Below, one piece after another: positions 44,087 to 54,607 of a DNA stretch of 64,000 bases. Under the pieces are notes generated by a model that saw only the letters and a list, made by a program, of their open reading frames with translations, did not search any database and was not told the DNA's origin. How positions within the stretch are numbered: position 1 is the stretch's first letter; every line of letters begins with the position of its first letter. Origin of the DNA: Nannocystis sp. (lineage in GTDB: Bacteria; Myxococcota_A; Polyangia; Nannocystales; Nannocystaceae); assembly GCA_016712315.1 (NCBI GenBank), contig JADJRG010000013.1, positions 868,001 to 932,000 of the forward strand, written 5' to 3'. The position numbers and the translations under genes are program-made.

Positions 44087-45085
44087 TCAAGGCGAGCCGA
44101 GCGCCGCCACGCGCTCGAAGAACCATGCCATCGCGACCGCCCCGATCCCGTAGCCCACCGCCCTCGTGATCCGACCCGCGCCGTCCCCGCCAAGCACCCG
44201 CCACAGCCCCCACAGCGCCGCCGCCAGCGCCGCCGCCGCGGCCACCTGACCGAGCTCCACCCCGCAATTAAAGGCCAAAAGCGCCGGCACGAGCGCCCCC
44301 TCCGGCAGCCCCACCGCCGCCAGCGCCCCGGCGAAGCCGAGCCCGTGCAGCAGCCCGCAGCCGAACGCGAAGCGCCACTCCACCGCCGCGCCCGCCCTGC
44401 CTCGCACCAGCGCCCGCGCCAGCGCCACGATCGACAGCGCGATGCACGCCTCCACCGGCGCCGAACGCACTGTCACCCAGCCGAGCGCCGCCGCCGCCAG
44501 GGTCAAGCTGTGCGCCGCCGTGAACGCCGTCAGCGTCGCCAGCAGCCCCAGCCCCGCCCGCCGCGACCACCACATACCTGACCCAAAAGACATCAGTACG
44601 AGGCCCGCGACGAAGAGCAGGTGATCGGCGCCGCCGACGATGTGCGCCACCCCCAGCCACATGTACCCCCACAGCCCCGTCCGCGCCCCCTCGCCGACCC
44701 ACCCGCGCAGCGACCCGCCGCGCAGCACCAGCGTCTGGGGCGGCGCCTGCGGCCGACGCAGCTCTACCACCACGTCGACCTCCGCCGGCAGCCCCTCGAT
44801 CGCGATCGCGCCGACCAAGCCAGGCGCCGCGCAGCGCCCCGACCAACGCATCCCCGCGCCGTCGGCCGCGGCGTCGCGCGCGATCGAGCACTGCGCCGGC
44901 AGCTCCAGCGTGATCCCCTCCCCGAGGCCAGGCGACCCAGCGCCCATCAACAGCGCCGCCACCGCCCCGTCCTCCGCCGCCGTGATCGTCAGCAGCGCCG
45001 GCCGAAATTCATGCCCACGCGCCCCCGCCGCGGCCAACCACACCGCCGACCCCAACCCCAGCGCCGCCCACCTCACCCCGAGCAT
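44087..45085 (-). CDS. HupE/UreJ-family membrane protein
   Basis: A 332-residue protein with a signal sequence (cleavage near ARGHE), a soluble beta domain (about 25-130) and a six-span membrane domain with the HupE/UreJ pattern: GYMWLGVAHIVGGADHLLFVAGLVL, TAFTAAHSLTLAAAALG, VEACIALSIVALA, FAFGCGLLHGLGFAGALAAVGLP and FNCGVELGQ. The His/Asp residues in the first and third spans fit Ni or Co uptake in the family, but no urease or hydrogenase gene is near. It follows the PpiC-like gene by 7 bp in one operon. Confidence 0.88.
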   Translation of the reverse strand: MLGVRWAALGLGSAVWLAAAGARGHEFRPALLTITAAEDGAVAALLMGAGSPGLGEGITLELPAQCSIARDAAADGAGMRWSGRCAAPGLVGAIAIEGLPAEVDVVVELRRPQAPPQTLVLRGGSLRGWVGEGARTGLWGYMWLGVAHIVGGADHLLFVAGLVLMSFGSGMWWSRRAGLGLLATLTAFTAAHSLTLAAAALGWVTVRSAPVEACIALSIVALARALVRGRAGAAVEWRFAFGCGLLHGLGFAGALAAVGLPEGALVPALLAFNCGVELGQVAAAAALAAALWGLWRVLGGDGAGRITRAVGYGIGAVAMAWFFERVAALGSP

Positions 45086-45092
45086 CGCCCGC

Positions 45093-45950
45093 TCACGGCC
45101 CCTCTGCCAGCGCCGCCGCTAGCCCGGGGCGCAGCCCCTCCGCCAGCGTCAGCGGATAACGGGCGCGCAGCGCCGCCATCGCCGCCGCCTGCGCCGCCGC
45201 CCGCGCCTCCGCCTGCGCCTCCGCGAGCAGCCGCGCCCGCGCCTCCTCGAGCGTCGCCGGCCGGGCCGCCTCATACGCATCGACCCGCACCACATGCCAG
45301 CCGTACGGCGAGCGCAGCGCCTGCCACGCGCCGATCTCTGCGCCCGCCGCCGCTGCGCCGAAGCCATCACCAAAGAGCCCATCGAGCGCTCCCACCGCGC
45401 GCAGCCCGATCTGCTGCCCGTGCGGCCAAGGGTCACCCAGACCGATCGCCACGGCCCCGCCCTCCAGCGCCCTCTTCAAGGAGATCGCCCGCGCCTCGGC
45501 GTCCGCGTGCCGCCCGGCGTCGACGAACACCTGCGTGATCGCGATCAGCGCCGGCCGCTCATACCGCTCCGGCCGCGCCGCCAACCGCTCCAACAGCGCC
45601 GCGTCGCCCACCGCCTCAGCGCCGCGATCTTCGAGCAAGAAGCGCATCTTTTGAGCCAGCCGCCGCCGCACGATCACGTCGCCGCGGTCCAGCCCCAGCG
45701 CCAGCGCCTCACGCACCAGCCGCTCCTCGTCGGCCGCCTCATGGATCGCCGCCGCCACGACCTTCGGCTCAGGCGGCGCCGCCCGCCCTCGCGCCAGCGA
45801 CGCCTCGATCGCCGCGGCCCACGCGGCATCGACCACGATCGACCCCCCCTCCGAGCCCGCCAGCCGGCGGTCGATCGCGAAGATCAGCGCCCCCACCAGC
45901 GCGAAGGTCACGAGCGGATCTGCCCGAAAAATTCTCCGGAGCGAGCGCAT
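45093..45950 (-). CDS. Peptidyl-prolyl isomerase (PpiC/parvulin-like), membrane-anchored
   Basis: A 285-residue protein with one N-terminal membrane segment (about 13-27, LVTFALVGALIFAID), a helical SurA-like chaperone part, and a C-terminal parvulin-like domain recognised by ITQVFVDAGRHADAEARAISLKRALEGG, GDPWPHGQQIGLRAVGALDGLFGDGF and SPYGWHVVRVDAYEAARPATLEEARARL. It should help fold exported proteins. ATG 45950; AATCAT lies 10 nt upstream. First gene of a two-gene operon with the HupE/UreJ protein, whose soluble domain may be its client. Confidence 0.82.
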   Translation of the reverse strand: MRSLRRIFRADPLVTFALVGALIFAIDRRLAGSEGGSIVVDAAWAAAIEASLARGRAAPPEPKVVAAAIHEAADEERLVREALALGLDRGDVIVRRRLAQKMRFLLEDRGAEAVGDAALLERLAARPERYERPALIAITQVFVDAGRHADAEARAISLKRALEGGAVAIGLGDPWPHGQQIGLRAVGALDGLFGDGFGAAAAGAEIGAWQALRSPYGWHVVRVDAYEAARPATLEEARARLLAEAQAEARAAAQAAAMAALRARYPLTLAEGLRPGLAAALAEGP

Positions 45951-46020
45951 CAGCGCGCCGATGATTGGTGATCCGCGAGGTCGAAGCAAGCGCCCGCTCG
46001 CCCCCTCTGAGGCTGATCGA

Positions 46021-46026
46021 TACACT
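46021..46026 (+). promoter_or_regulatory. -10-like hexamer TACACT, 6 nt before ATG 46033
   Basis: TACACT ends 6 nt upstream of the start codon, so a transcription start 6-7 nt downstream would fall on the ATG itself. No Shine-Dalgarno can fit in the space. One of the clearest leaderless candidates. Confidence 0.5.
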
Positions 46027-46032
46027 TTTGCC

Positions 46033-46680
<648 letters not shown>

Positions 46681-46722
46681 TCCTCTCGTCGGCGGCGCCA
46701 GCGAGCGGCGCCTCGCCCGATC

Positions 46723-47682
46723 ATGAAGACCGAGCGCCCCAGCGCCCACCTCGCCCACGTCGCCGCCCTCTGGGCCGTCGTGCTCGTCGTCGCGGCCCTC
46801 GTGATCCTCGCCGCGGCGTGGATCCTCGCCCCCTTAAACCGACCGCCGCCCTGGTCCGCCCGCGCCGCCGCGACCGAGCTCGCCGATCCCTTCGCCCCCC
46901 CCGCCGACGCGAGCCCCGACGCCCCGCTGCGCCTCGCCGGCAGCGGCTCGAACCTCCCCCTCACCCGCGAGCTCGCCGAGGCCTTCGTCCGCCGCCACCC
47001 AGCGCGCCGCGTCCTCGTCTTTGAGAGCATCGGCTCGACCGGAGGGATCGCCGCCGCCCGCGATCGCGTCATCGACCTCGGCCTCATCTCGCGCCCCCTC
47101 CGCCCCGTCGAGGACGAGCTCGGCCTCGTCGTCCTCCCCTACGCCCGCGTCGCCGTCGCCGTCGCCGTCAACCTCGGCGTCGCCGACGACGAGCTCCGCG
47201 CCGAGGAGCTGGTCGAGATCTACGCCGGTCGCCGCCGCACCTGGCGCGACGGCCAGCCGATCATCGTCCTCCAGCGCGAGCGCGGCGACTCCGGCCACCT
47301 CGCCGTCGCCGCCGCCGTCCCCGGCTTCGAGGCCGCCAACGACGAGGCCTACCGGGCCGCCCGCTGGCGCGTCCTCTACAACGACAGGGCCATGCACGAG
47401 GCCCTCGCCAGCACCCCTGGCGCGATCGGCCTCTTCGACGTCAGCGCCACCCAGACCCAAGCGCTCGCGCTCAAGCTGCTCCGCGTCGACGGCGTCGCCC
47501 CCGTCGAAGACAGCCTGCAGGCCGCCCGGTACCCCTTCACCAAGCAGCTCGCCTTCGTCAGCCCTGAGGCGCCCGTCGGCCTCGCCGCCGAGTTCATCGA
47601 CTTCGTCGCCTCGAGCGACGGCCAAGCGATCATCCGCCGCGCCGGCTACCAGCCCGCCGCGCGCCGGCAGGAGGCCCCATGA
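46723..47682 (+). CDS. PstS-like phosphate-type substrate-binding protein, membrane-anchored
   Basis: A 319-residue protein with one hydrophobic N-terminal segment (about 10-36) and no lipobox, so it is probably held in the membrane with the binding domain in the periplasm. The domain follows the PstS family: RLAGSGSNLPLTRELAEAF, ESIGSTGGIAAARD (the anion-binding SGSTG-like loop), DLGLISRPL, VVLPYARVAVAVAVN, the middle QRERGDSGHLAVAA and the end VGLAAEFIDFVASSDGQAIIRRAGYQPA. No pstC, pstA or pstB is near. It overlaps the following histidine kinase by 4 bp (ATGA), suggesting a binding-protein/kinase sensor pair for phosphate or another oxyanion. Confidence 0.82.
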   Translation: MKTERPSAHLAHVAALWAVVLVVAALVILAAAWILAPLNRPPPWSARAAATELADPFAPPADASPDAPLRLAGSGSNLPLTRELAEAFVRRHPARRVLVFESIGSTGGIAAARDRVIDLGLISRPLRPVEDELGLVVLPYARVAVAVAVNLGVADDELRAEELVEIYAGRRRTWRDGQPIIVLQRERGDSGHLAVAAAVPGFEAANDEAYRAARWRVLYNDRAMHEALASTPGAIGLFDVSATQTQALALKLLRVDGVAPVEDSLQAARYPFTKQLAFVSPEAPVGLAAEFIDFVASSDGQAIIRRAGYQPAARRQEAP

Positions 47683-49004
47683 GCCCCCGCTCGCCGCTCG
47701 ACCTGCGCCGCTACCTCGCCGCGCGCATGCTGCCGATCGCCGCGCTGCTCGCCCTCGTGATCGCGAGCGTCGCCCCGCTCGCCTATCTCTACCTGACCTT
47801 TGAGTCGCTTCGCACCCAGGCGGCCGGCGCCGCGGCCCAGATCGCCGACGTGATCCGCCGCGAGGTCGAGGAGCGGCCGATCCTCTGGCGTTACACCTCG
47901 GTCAAGCTCCTCGATCACGTCCGCGCCGTCGCCGATCCCCGCGGAGTCGCCGCGATCGCCGTCGTCGATCGCGACGGCGCCCCCCAAGGGATCGGCCAGG
48001 GCCTCCCCCCGCCCGACGGCGCGCTCTGGGCCGCCGCGCCGCTGGTGCTCCACGGAGATCCGGTCGCCGACGTCTGGGTCGCCGTCGATCCGGCGCCCGC
48101 GATCACCGGCGCGCTCCGCCTCTTCGCCGGCGCCGGCCCGCTCGCGCTGCTGCTCGCGCTGCTCGTCTACTGGCTGCCGGTGCGCGCGATCGCCCGCGCC
48201 GAGGCGCGCATCGGCGGCCTCGTCGATCACCTCGCCCGCGCCCGCGAGGCCCTCGCCGAGCGAGGCGTCAGCCTCGAGGGGCAAGTCGCCGCCCGCTCCG
48301 CCGAGCTCAGCGCCGCCTACGACGCCCTCCGCCAGGTCGCCGCCCGCGCGATCGCCCTGCAAGAGGCCGAGCGCCGCGTCATCGCCCGCGAGCTCCACGA
48401 CTCCGCCGGCCAAGCGCTCACCGCGATCCGGATCCACCTCCAACTGATCATCCAGGGCGCCGAGCGCCCGCCCGAGCTGATCCGCCTCGCCGAGCGCGCC
48501 CTCACCATCACCGACGCCACCCTCGAGGAGATCCGCCGCGCCGTCGTCCTGCTCGGCCCCGCGATCCTCGACGACGTCGGCCTCGTCGCCGCCTTGGGGC
48601 GCCTCTGCGACGATCTCCTCGAAGACGGCACGGTCCGGCTCGAGGCCGACATCCAGCTCCCGCCGCGCGGCCTCGGCCCCGCCCTCGAGAGCGCCATCTA
48701 TCGGATCTGCCAAGAGGCGCTCACCAACGTCGTCCGCCACGCCGCCGCGCGCCAGGTCACCCTGCGCGCCAGCGTCGACGAGCGCGCCGTCCACCTCGAG
48801 ATCGCCGACGACGGCCGCGGCTTCGATCCCAGCGCCGTCGGCGCGCGCAGCCGCGGGCTCTTGGGGATCCGCGAGCGCGTCGAGCTCTTGGGCGGCGCCA
48901 TCACCATCACCTCCGCGCCCGGCCGCGGCGCGCAGCTCCGCGCCGAGCTCCCGCGCCTCGCCCTCAGCAGCGACGGCGACGACTCAGCGCTCGTGATCGC
49001 CTGA
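47679..49004 (+). CDS. Sensor histidine kinase (NarL-type, HisKA_3)
   Basis: A 441-residue kinase with two membrane spans (about 17-38 and 147-166) around a periplasmic sensor of about 105 residues, a HAMP-like/coiled-coil stretch (170-225) and a HisKA_3 dimerisation domain with phospho-acceptor H240 in RVIARELHDSAGQALTAIR. The HATPase domain shows ALTNVVRHAAARQ, LEIADDGRGFDPSA and GLLGIRERVELLGG. No response regulator gene is adjacent, so its partner is elsewhere. It is translationally coupled to the PstS-like protein, which may supply the ligand signal. Confidence 0.92.
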   Translation: MSPRSPLDLRRYLAARMLPIAALLALVIASVAPLAYLYLTFESLRTQAAGAAAQIADVIRREVEERPILWRYTSVKLLDHVRAVADPRGVAAIAVVDRDGAPQGIGQGLPPPDGALWAAAPLVLHGDPVADVWVAVDPAPAITGALRLFAGAGPLALLLALLVYWLPVRAIARAEARIGGLVDHLARAREALAERGVSLEGQVAARSAELSAAYDALRQVAARAIALQEAERRVIARELHDSAGQALTAIRIHLQLIIQGAERPPELIRLAERALTITDATLEEIRRAVVLLGPAILDDVGLVAALGRLCDDLLEDGTVRLEADIQLPPRGLGPALESAIYRICQEALTNVVRHAAARQVTLRASVDERAVHLEIADDGRGFDPSAVGARSRGLLGIRERVELLGGAITITSAPGRGAQLRAELPRLALSSDGDDSALVIA

Positions 49005-49069
49005 AGACCACCCCTGCGCGCGCTAGCGACCCCCTCCGCCGCCTGCTACCGTCGCGGCCGCGCGCCCTC

Positions 49070-50797
<1,728 letters not shown>

Positions 50798-50819
50798 CCC
50801 TTCAGACAGCTCACGCGCG

Positions 50820-52169
50820 TCAGAACCACGTCGTCATACCCGCCAGCAGCGTCGTCTGCGTGCGCGCGATCGGCACGTACGAGAGCGGATCCATCGGGTC
50901 CGCCAGCGGCACCGCGCCCTTATAAAAGAGGGGGAACGACGCCCGATCGTGGCGCGCCTCCAGGCGCAGGGACACGTTGCCGAGCGGGTGGATGTCGAGC
51001 GTAAAGGTCCCCGCGCCGAGCCGCGTCGTCGTCACCGGATCATCGAGGAAGTCCGAGTACAACAAGTTCTCGGTGCGGGCCATCGCGTACACGAAGTCCC
51101 CGCGGCCGACCAGCGCCAGCCACTCGGTCGCGTCCACCTTCACGTACAGCGCCCCGCCCAGCCAGCCGTCGCCCGCCTGCTTGCCGCTCTCGATCGCCGA
51201 GAACGTGTGCGCCCGCAGCGACAGCGGCCGCGCCACGTGCCACTGCCCGTACACGTCGAAGACGTGGCGAGGCGCCCGTCCGCGCTCGTCGTCGCGGTCG
51301 CGCTCGTCGCCGACCATATACTCCGCGACGAAGTAGTTCTCCTCGTCGTCCGGGTCGGTCCACTCGATCGCCCCCATCACCGACTTCGCCCGGTTGTTAT
51401 CGCGGACGATCCGATCCCAGCCGTTGTACACGCCGAGGCGGCCGATCCAGCCGCGACCGATGTCCAGGTTCAGGCGGAAGCCGGCGATCTGGTACGGCAT
51501 CAGCGCGAACAGGTTCGAGCCCGACCAGTTCCAGTTCTTCGAGACGATGTTGTACTCGGGCCCGAATGGCACATTAAAGAGCCCGCCCTCGAGCGAGAGC
51601 CGCCGCCACGGCGTCTTCCACTCCATCGTCGCCTCTTGCAGCAGCCGCCACAGCAGGTCCTGCTCGACGTCCCGCTCGACCCCCCAAAAAAGCTCCGCCA
51701 GCGCCCCGAATTGGAGCTGGAAGTGCCCGGTCACCGGCCCCAAGCTCCACTCGGTCGCGAACCACAGCCCTTGCAGGCCGAGCAGGTTGTGTTGGTAGTC
51801 ATACCAACGCCAGTTCGTGATCCCGTTGCTCGGCCGGTTGAAGTTGTAGGCGTAGTAGGCCTCGAGCGCCCCGTGGAAGTCGATCTTCGCCTGCGGCTCC
51901 GCCGCGCCCGCCTGCTCCTCCTCCGGCGCGGCAGTCGGCGCCGCTGTCGTCGCCGGCGCCGCTGGCGTCGTCTCCGTCGGCGTCGCCGTCGGGCTCGCCG
52001 CCGCGGGCGTCTCCCCGGCGCTCGCCGCCGCGGGGGCGATCTCCGGCGCGCCGGCCGGCGCCGAGGCCGTCGGGCTCACCTCAAGCGGCTCCTCCACCGG
52101 CGCCTCCGCTGGCGCCGCCATCACCGGCGCCGCCGTCATCACCGCGAGCGCGGCGCAGAGAGACGTCAT
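50820..52169 (-). CDS. Outer-membrane porin, beta-barrel porin-2-like
   Basis: A 449-residue exported protein: signal peptide from ATG 52169 (TSLCAALAVMTAAPVMAAP), a Pro/Ala/Thr linker to about residue 100, then a barrel: KIDFHGALEAYYAYNFNRPSNGITNWR, GGLFNVPFGPEYNIVSKNWNWS, AGFRLNLDIGRGW and a closing strand ending in TTWF with a terminal aromatic. The pattern fits the putative beta-barrel porin-2 (OmpL-like) family common in myxobacteria. ATG 52223 would give a longer, less usual n-region. Divergent from the amino-acid ABC transporter; an inverted repeat lies between them. Confidence 0.8.
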   Translation of the reverse strand: MTSLCAALAVMTAAPVMAAPAEAPVEEPLEVSPTASAPAGAPEIAPAAASAGETPAAASPTATPTETTPAAPATTAAPTAAPEEEQAGAAEPQAKIDFHGALEAYYAYNFNRPSNGITNWRWYDYQHNLLGLQGLWFATEWSLGPVTGHFQLQFGALAELFWGVERDVEQDLLWRLLQEATMEWKTPWRRLSLEGGLFNVPFGPEYNIVSKNWNWSGSNLFALMPYQIAGFRLNLDIGRGWIGRLGVYNGWDRIVRDNNRAKSVMGAIEWTDPDDEENYFVAEYMVGDERDRDDERGRAPRHVFDVYGQWHVARPLSLRAHTFSAIESGKQAGDGWLGGALYVKVDATEWLALVGRGDFVYAMARTENLLYSDFLDDPVTTTRLGAGTFTLDIHPLGNVSLRLEARHDRASFPLFYKGAVPLADPMDPLSYVPIARTQTTLLAGMTTWF

Positions 52170-52223
52170 CGAAGCGAGGACGGGGCCCGAGGCGTAGTGG
52201 GTCACAGTCGCCGCCCATAACAT

Positions 52224-52241
52224 GCTGGCCGAACGGCCAGC
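52224..52241. promoter_or_regulatory. 7-bp inverted repeat between porin and ABC transporter
   Basis: GCTGGCC (52224-52230) and GGCCAGC (52235-52241) are exact inverted copies with a GAAC spacer, in the gap between the divergent porin and amino-acid transporter genes. Possible operator coordinating uptake across both membranes. Confidence 0.4.
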
Positions 52242-52303
52242 AAGCGCGGCGCCGCACTTTACTGTTGCGTGGCCATGCCTGGGGCGGTAAGTGTCTCGCT
52301 ATC

Positions 52304-53785
52304 TTGAACCAGCTCCGCGCTTGCCTCGCCCTGGTGACGGCGTTCCTCTTGTTCGCGTGCAACCAGTCGAGGCCTGTCGGCGACACCTTGTCCAAAGTCG
52401 AGGCCGCCGGGCTGCTCCGCTGGGGCGCGGACCTCCAAGGCGGCGCCCCGTACATCTACGAGGATCCCGCCAAGGACGGCGCGATCAAGGGGTTCGAGGT
52501 CGACCTCGCCGCCGCCCTCGCCGCCGAGCTCGGCGTCACGCCGGAGTTCGTCCAGAACGACTGGAGCGCGCTGGTCCCCTCGCTCGAGCGCGAGACCTTC
52601 GACATCGTGATGAACGGCCTCGAGGTGACCCCAGCCCGCGCGGGCAGGGTCCTCTTCACGCGGCCCTACTACATCTTCACCACGCGGCTCATGGCCCGCC
52701 GCGACGACCCGCGGATCGAAGCGGACCTCAGCAAGCTCAAGGGCATGCGGGTCGGCACCCTCACCAGCTCATTCACCGCCGACCTGCTCCTCGCCGTGGG
52801 CATCGAGCCCGTCTACTACGAGGGCCAAGAGGAGCCCTACCAAGATCTCATCGCCGGCCGCCTCGACGCCGTCTTCATGGACGACATCATCGCCGGCCGC
52901 TACGGCGAGGACAAACCCCAGCTCCGCGTCGTCGGCGACCTCGGCGACGGCTTCTATGCGATCGCGATCCGCCCCGGCGACGAGGCCCTGCGCGACGCCC
53001 TCGACCGCGCCCTCGGCGTGCTCATCGAGAACGGCGCGCTCGAGCAGATCCTCCGCCGCGAGCAGATCTGGAACGACCGTCAGCTCGGCCTGCGCGCCTG
53101 GAGCGACGCCGACCAGCGCCGCCTCCTCGGCGAGGCGACCCAGAGCGGCGGCCTGCGCTGGCACCACGTCGTCATCTTCATCGAGGCCGCCGGGATCACC
53201 CTCGTCATCAGCCTCCTGTCGATGGCCCTCGCGATCCCGCTCGGCATGGGCCTCGCGGTCGCCCGCCTCTACGGCGGCCCCGTCGCCCGCGGCCTCGCCA
53301 CCGCCTACGTCGAGCTCTACCGCGGCACCCCCGTCCTCCTCCAGCTCTACGTCCTCTATTACGGCCTCGCCGACCTCATCCGCCTCGACGCCTTCAGCGC
53401 CGCGATCATCGGCCTCGGCATGAACTACGCCGCCTACGAGGCCGAGGTCTACCGCGCCGGCATCCAAGCGGTGCCGCGAGGTCAGATGGAGGCCGCGCTC
53501 TCGCTCGGCATGCGCTCGCCGCTCGCCCTGCGCCGCGTCGTCCTCCCGCAGGCCTTCCGCATCGCCCTCCCCTCCGTCACCAACGACTTCATCGCGCTGC
53601 TCAAGGACTCCTCGCTGGTCTCCGTGATCACCGTGGTCGAGCTGACCAAGCGCATGACCATCGTCGCCGTCGACGTCCGCTCCTGGCTGATCCCCGGGGC
53701 GCTCTGCGCCCTGCTGTATTTCGTGATGAGTTACCCGCTCTCGCTCTTCGCGCGGCGGCTAGAGAGGAGGCTCGCGAGGTCATGA
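52304..53785 (+). CDS. Amino-acid ABC transporter, fused substrate-binding protein and permease
   Basis: A protein of about 493 residues. It opens with a signal sequence and lipobox LLFAC, followed by a polar-amino-acid binding domain (about 30-265: KGFEVDLAAALAAELGVTPEFVQNDWSALVPSL, DIVMNGLEVTPARA, VGTLTSSFTADLLL, AVFMDDIIAG) and then a His/Glu/Gln/Arg-type permease (about 280-480) with TLVISLLSMALAIPLGMGLA, YVELYRGTPVLLQLYVLYYG, the EAA loop EAALSLGMRSPLALRRVVLPQAFR and IALLKDSSLVSVITVVEL. The start is uncertain: TTG 52304 gives the best signal peptide, TTG 52265 is also open. Overlaps the ATPase gene (ATGA). Confidence 0.85.
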   Translation: MNQLRACLALVTAFLLFACNQSRPVGDTLSKVEAAGLLRWGADLQGGAPYIYEDPAKDGAIKGFEVDLAAALAAELGVTPEFVQNDWSALVPSLERETFDIVMNGLEVTPARAGRVLFTRPYYIFTTRLMARRDDPRIEADLSKLKGMRVGTLTSSFTADLLLAVGIEPVYYEGQEEPYQDLIAGRLDAVFMDDIIAGRYGEDKPQLRVVGDLGDGFYAIAIRPGDEALRDALDRALGVLIENGALEQILRREQIWNDRQLGLRAWSDADQRRLLGEATQSGGLRWHHVVIFIEAAGITLVISLLSMALAIPLGMGLAVARLYGGPVARGLATAYVELYRGTPVLLQLYVLYYGLADLIRLDAFSAAIIGLGMNYAAYEAEVYRAGIQAVPRGQMEAALSLGMRSPLALRRVVLPQAFRIALPSVTNDFIALLKDSSLVSVITVVELTKRMTIVAVDVRSWLIPGALCALLYFVMSYPLSLFARRLERRLARS

Positions 53786-54567
53786 TCATCGAAGTCAAGC
53801 AGCTGACCAAGACATACGGCGACCGGCCGATCCTCGCCGGGATCTCTGCCACCTTCTCCAAAGGACAGGTCATCAGCCTCATCGGCCCCTCCGGCGGCGG
53901 CAAGAGCACCCTGCTGCGCTGCCTCAACGGCCTCGAGGAGTTCGACGGCGGCGAGATCGCGATCGTCGGCGAGCGCCTCGGGCCGGGCCGCGGCCGCGCC
54001 AACGCCCGCGCCCTCGCGGCGATCCGCGGCCGCGTCGGCATGGTCTTCCAGCAGTGGAACCTCTTCGCCCACCGCACCGCGCTCGGCAACGTCATCGAGG
54101 CCCCCGTCTACGTCAAGGGCGCCCCGCTCGCCGAGGCCACCGCCCGCGCCCGCCAGCTCTTGGCGCGCGTCGGCCTCTCCCACCGCGAAGGCGCCTACCC
54201 CCACGAGATGTCGGGCGGTGAGCAGCAGCGCGTCGCGATCGCCCGCGCGCTCGCCATGGACCCCGAGGTCCTCCTCCTCGACGAGCCCACCAGCGCCCTC
54301 GACCCTGAGCGCGTCGGCGAGGTCCTCGACGTCCTCCGCGGCCTCGCCGACGACGGCCTCACCATGCTCATCGTCACCCACGAGATGCGCTTCGCCCGCG
54401 AGGCCAGCGACCGCGTCCTCGTGCTCCACGGCGGCGCCATCATCGAGGACGGCCCCCCCGCCGCGGTCATCGACCGCCCCCAACACGAGCGCACCCGCGC
54501 CTTCCTCGGCCTCACGAGGCCGATGCTCGCCCCCGATCTCGCCCCGCAGATCGGCCTCGCGGTCTGA
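53782..54567 (+). CDS. Amino-acid ABC transporter ATP-binding protein (GlnQ type)
   Basis: A 261-residue ATPase. Walker A GPSGGGKSTLLRCLNGLE, Q-loop VFQQWNLFAHRT, signature MSGGEQQRVAIARAL, Walker B VLLLDEPTSALDPE and H-loop IVTHEMRFARE are all present. Similar to GlnQ/HisP-type ATPases that power polar amino-acid uptake. The ATG lies inside the stop of the fused binding-protein/permease gene, so both are translated in fixed ratio; the set is a complete two-gene transporter. A putative partner is the porin transcribed in the other direction. Confidence 0.94.
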   Translation: MIIEVKQLTKTYGDRPILAGISATFSKGQVISLIGPSGGGKSTLLRCLNGLEEFDGGEIAIVGERLGPGRGRANARALAAIRGRVGMVFQQWNLFAHRTALGNVIEAPVYVKGAPLAEATARARQLLARVGLSHREGAYPHEMSGGEQQRVAIARALAMDPEVLLLDEPTSALDPERVGEVLDVLRGLADDGLTMLIVTHEMRFAREASDRVLVLHGGAIIEDGPPAAVIDRPQHERTRAFLGLTRPMLAPDLAPQIGLAV

Positions 54568-54607
54568 CGCCTCCGCGCCCCCCTCGCGCTGAAACTGTGA
54601 AGAAACG

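Noticed and set aside
49046..49051. TACCGT before the asparaginase-ankyrin gene as a leaderless -10 box
   Set aside because: It ends 18 nt before the ATG, outside the 6-10 nt window of the series.
52300..52305. TATCTT at the amino-acid transporter start as a -10 box
   Set aside because: It overlaps the preferred TTG start at 52304, and no in-frame start lies 6-10 nt downstream.
52291..53781. Plus-strand frame in another phase over the ABC binding-protein/permease gene
   Set aside because: Arg/Pro-rich shadow frame; only its last part from 53782 is the real ATPase.
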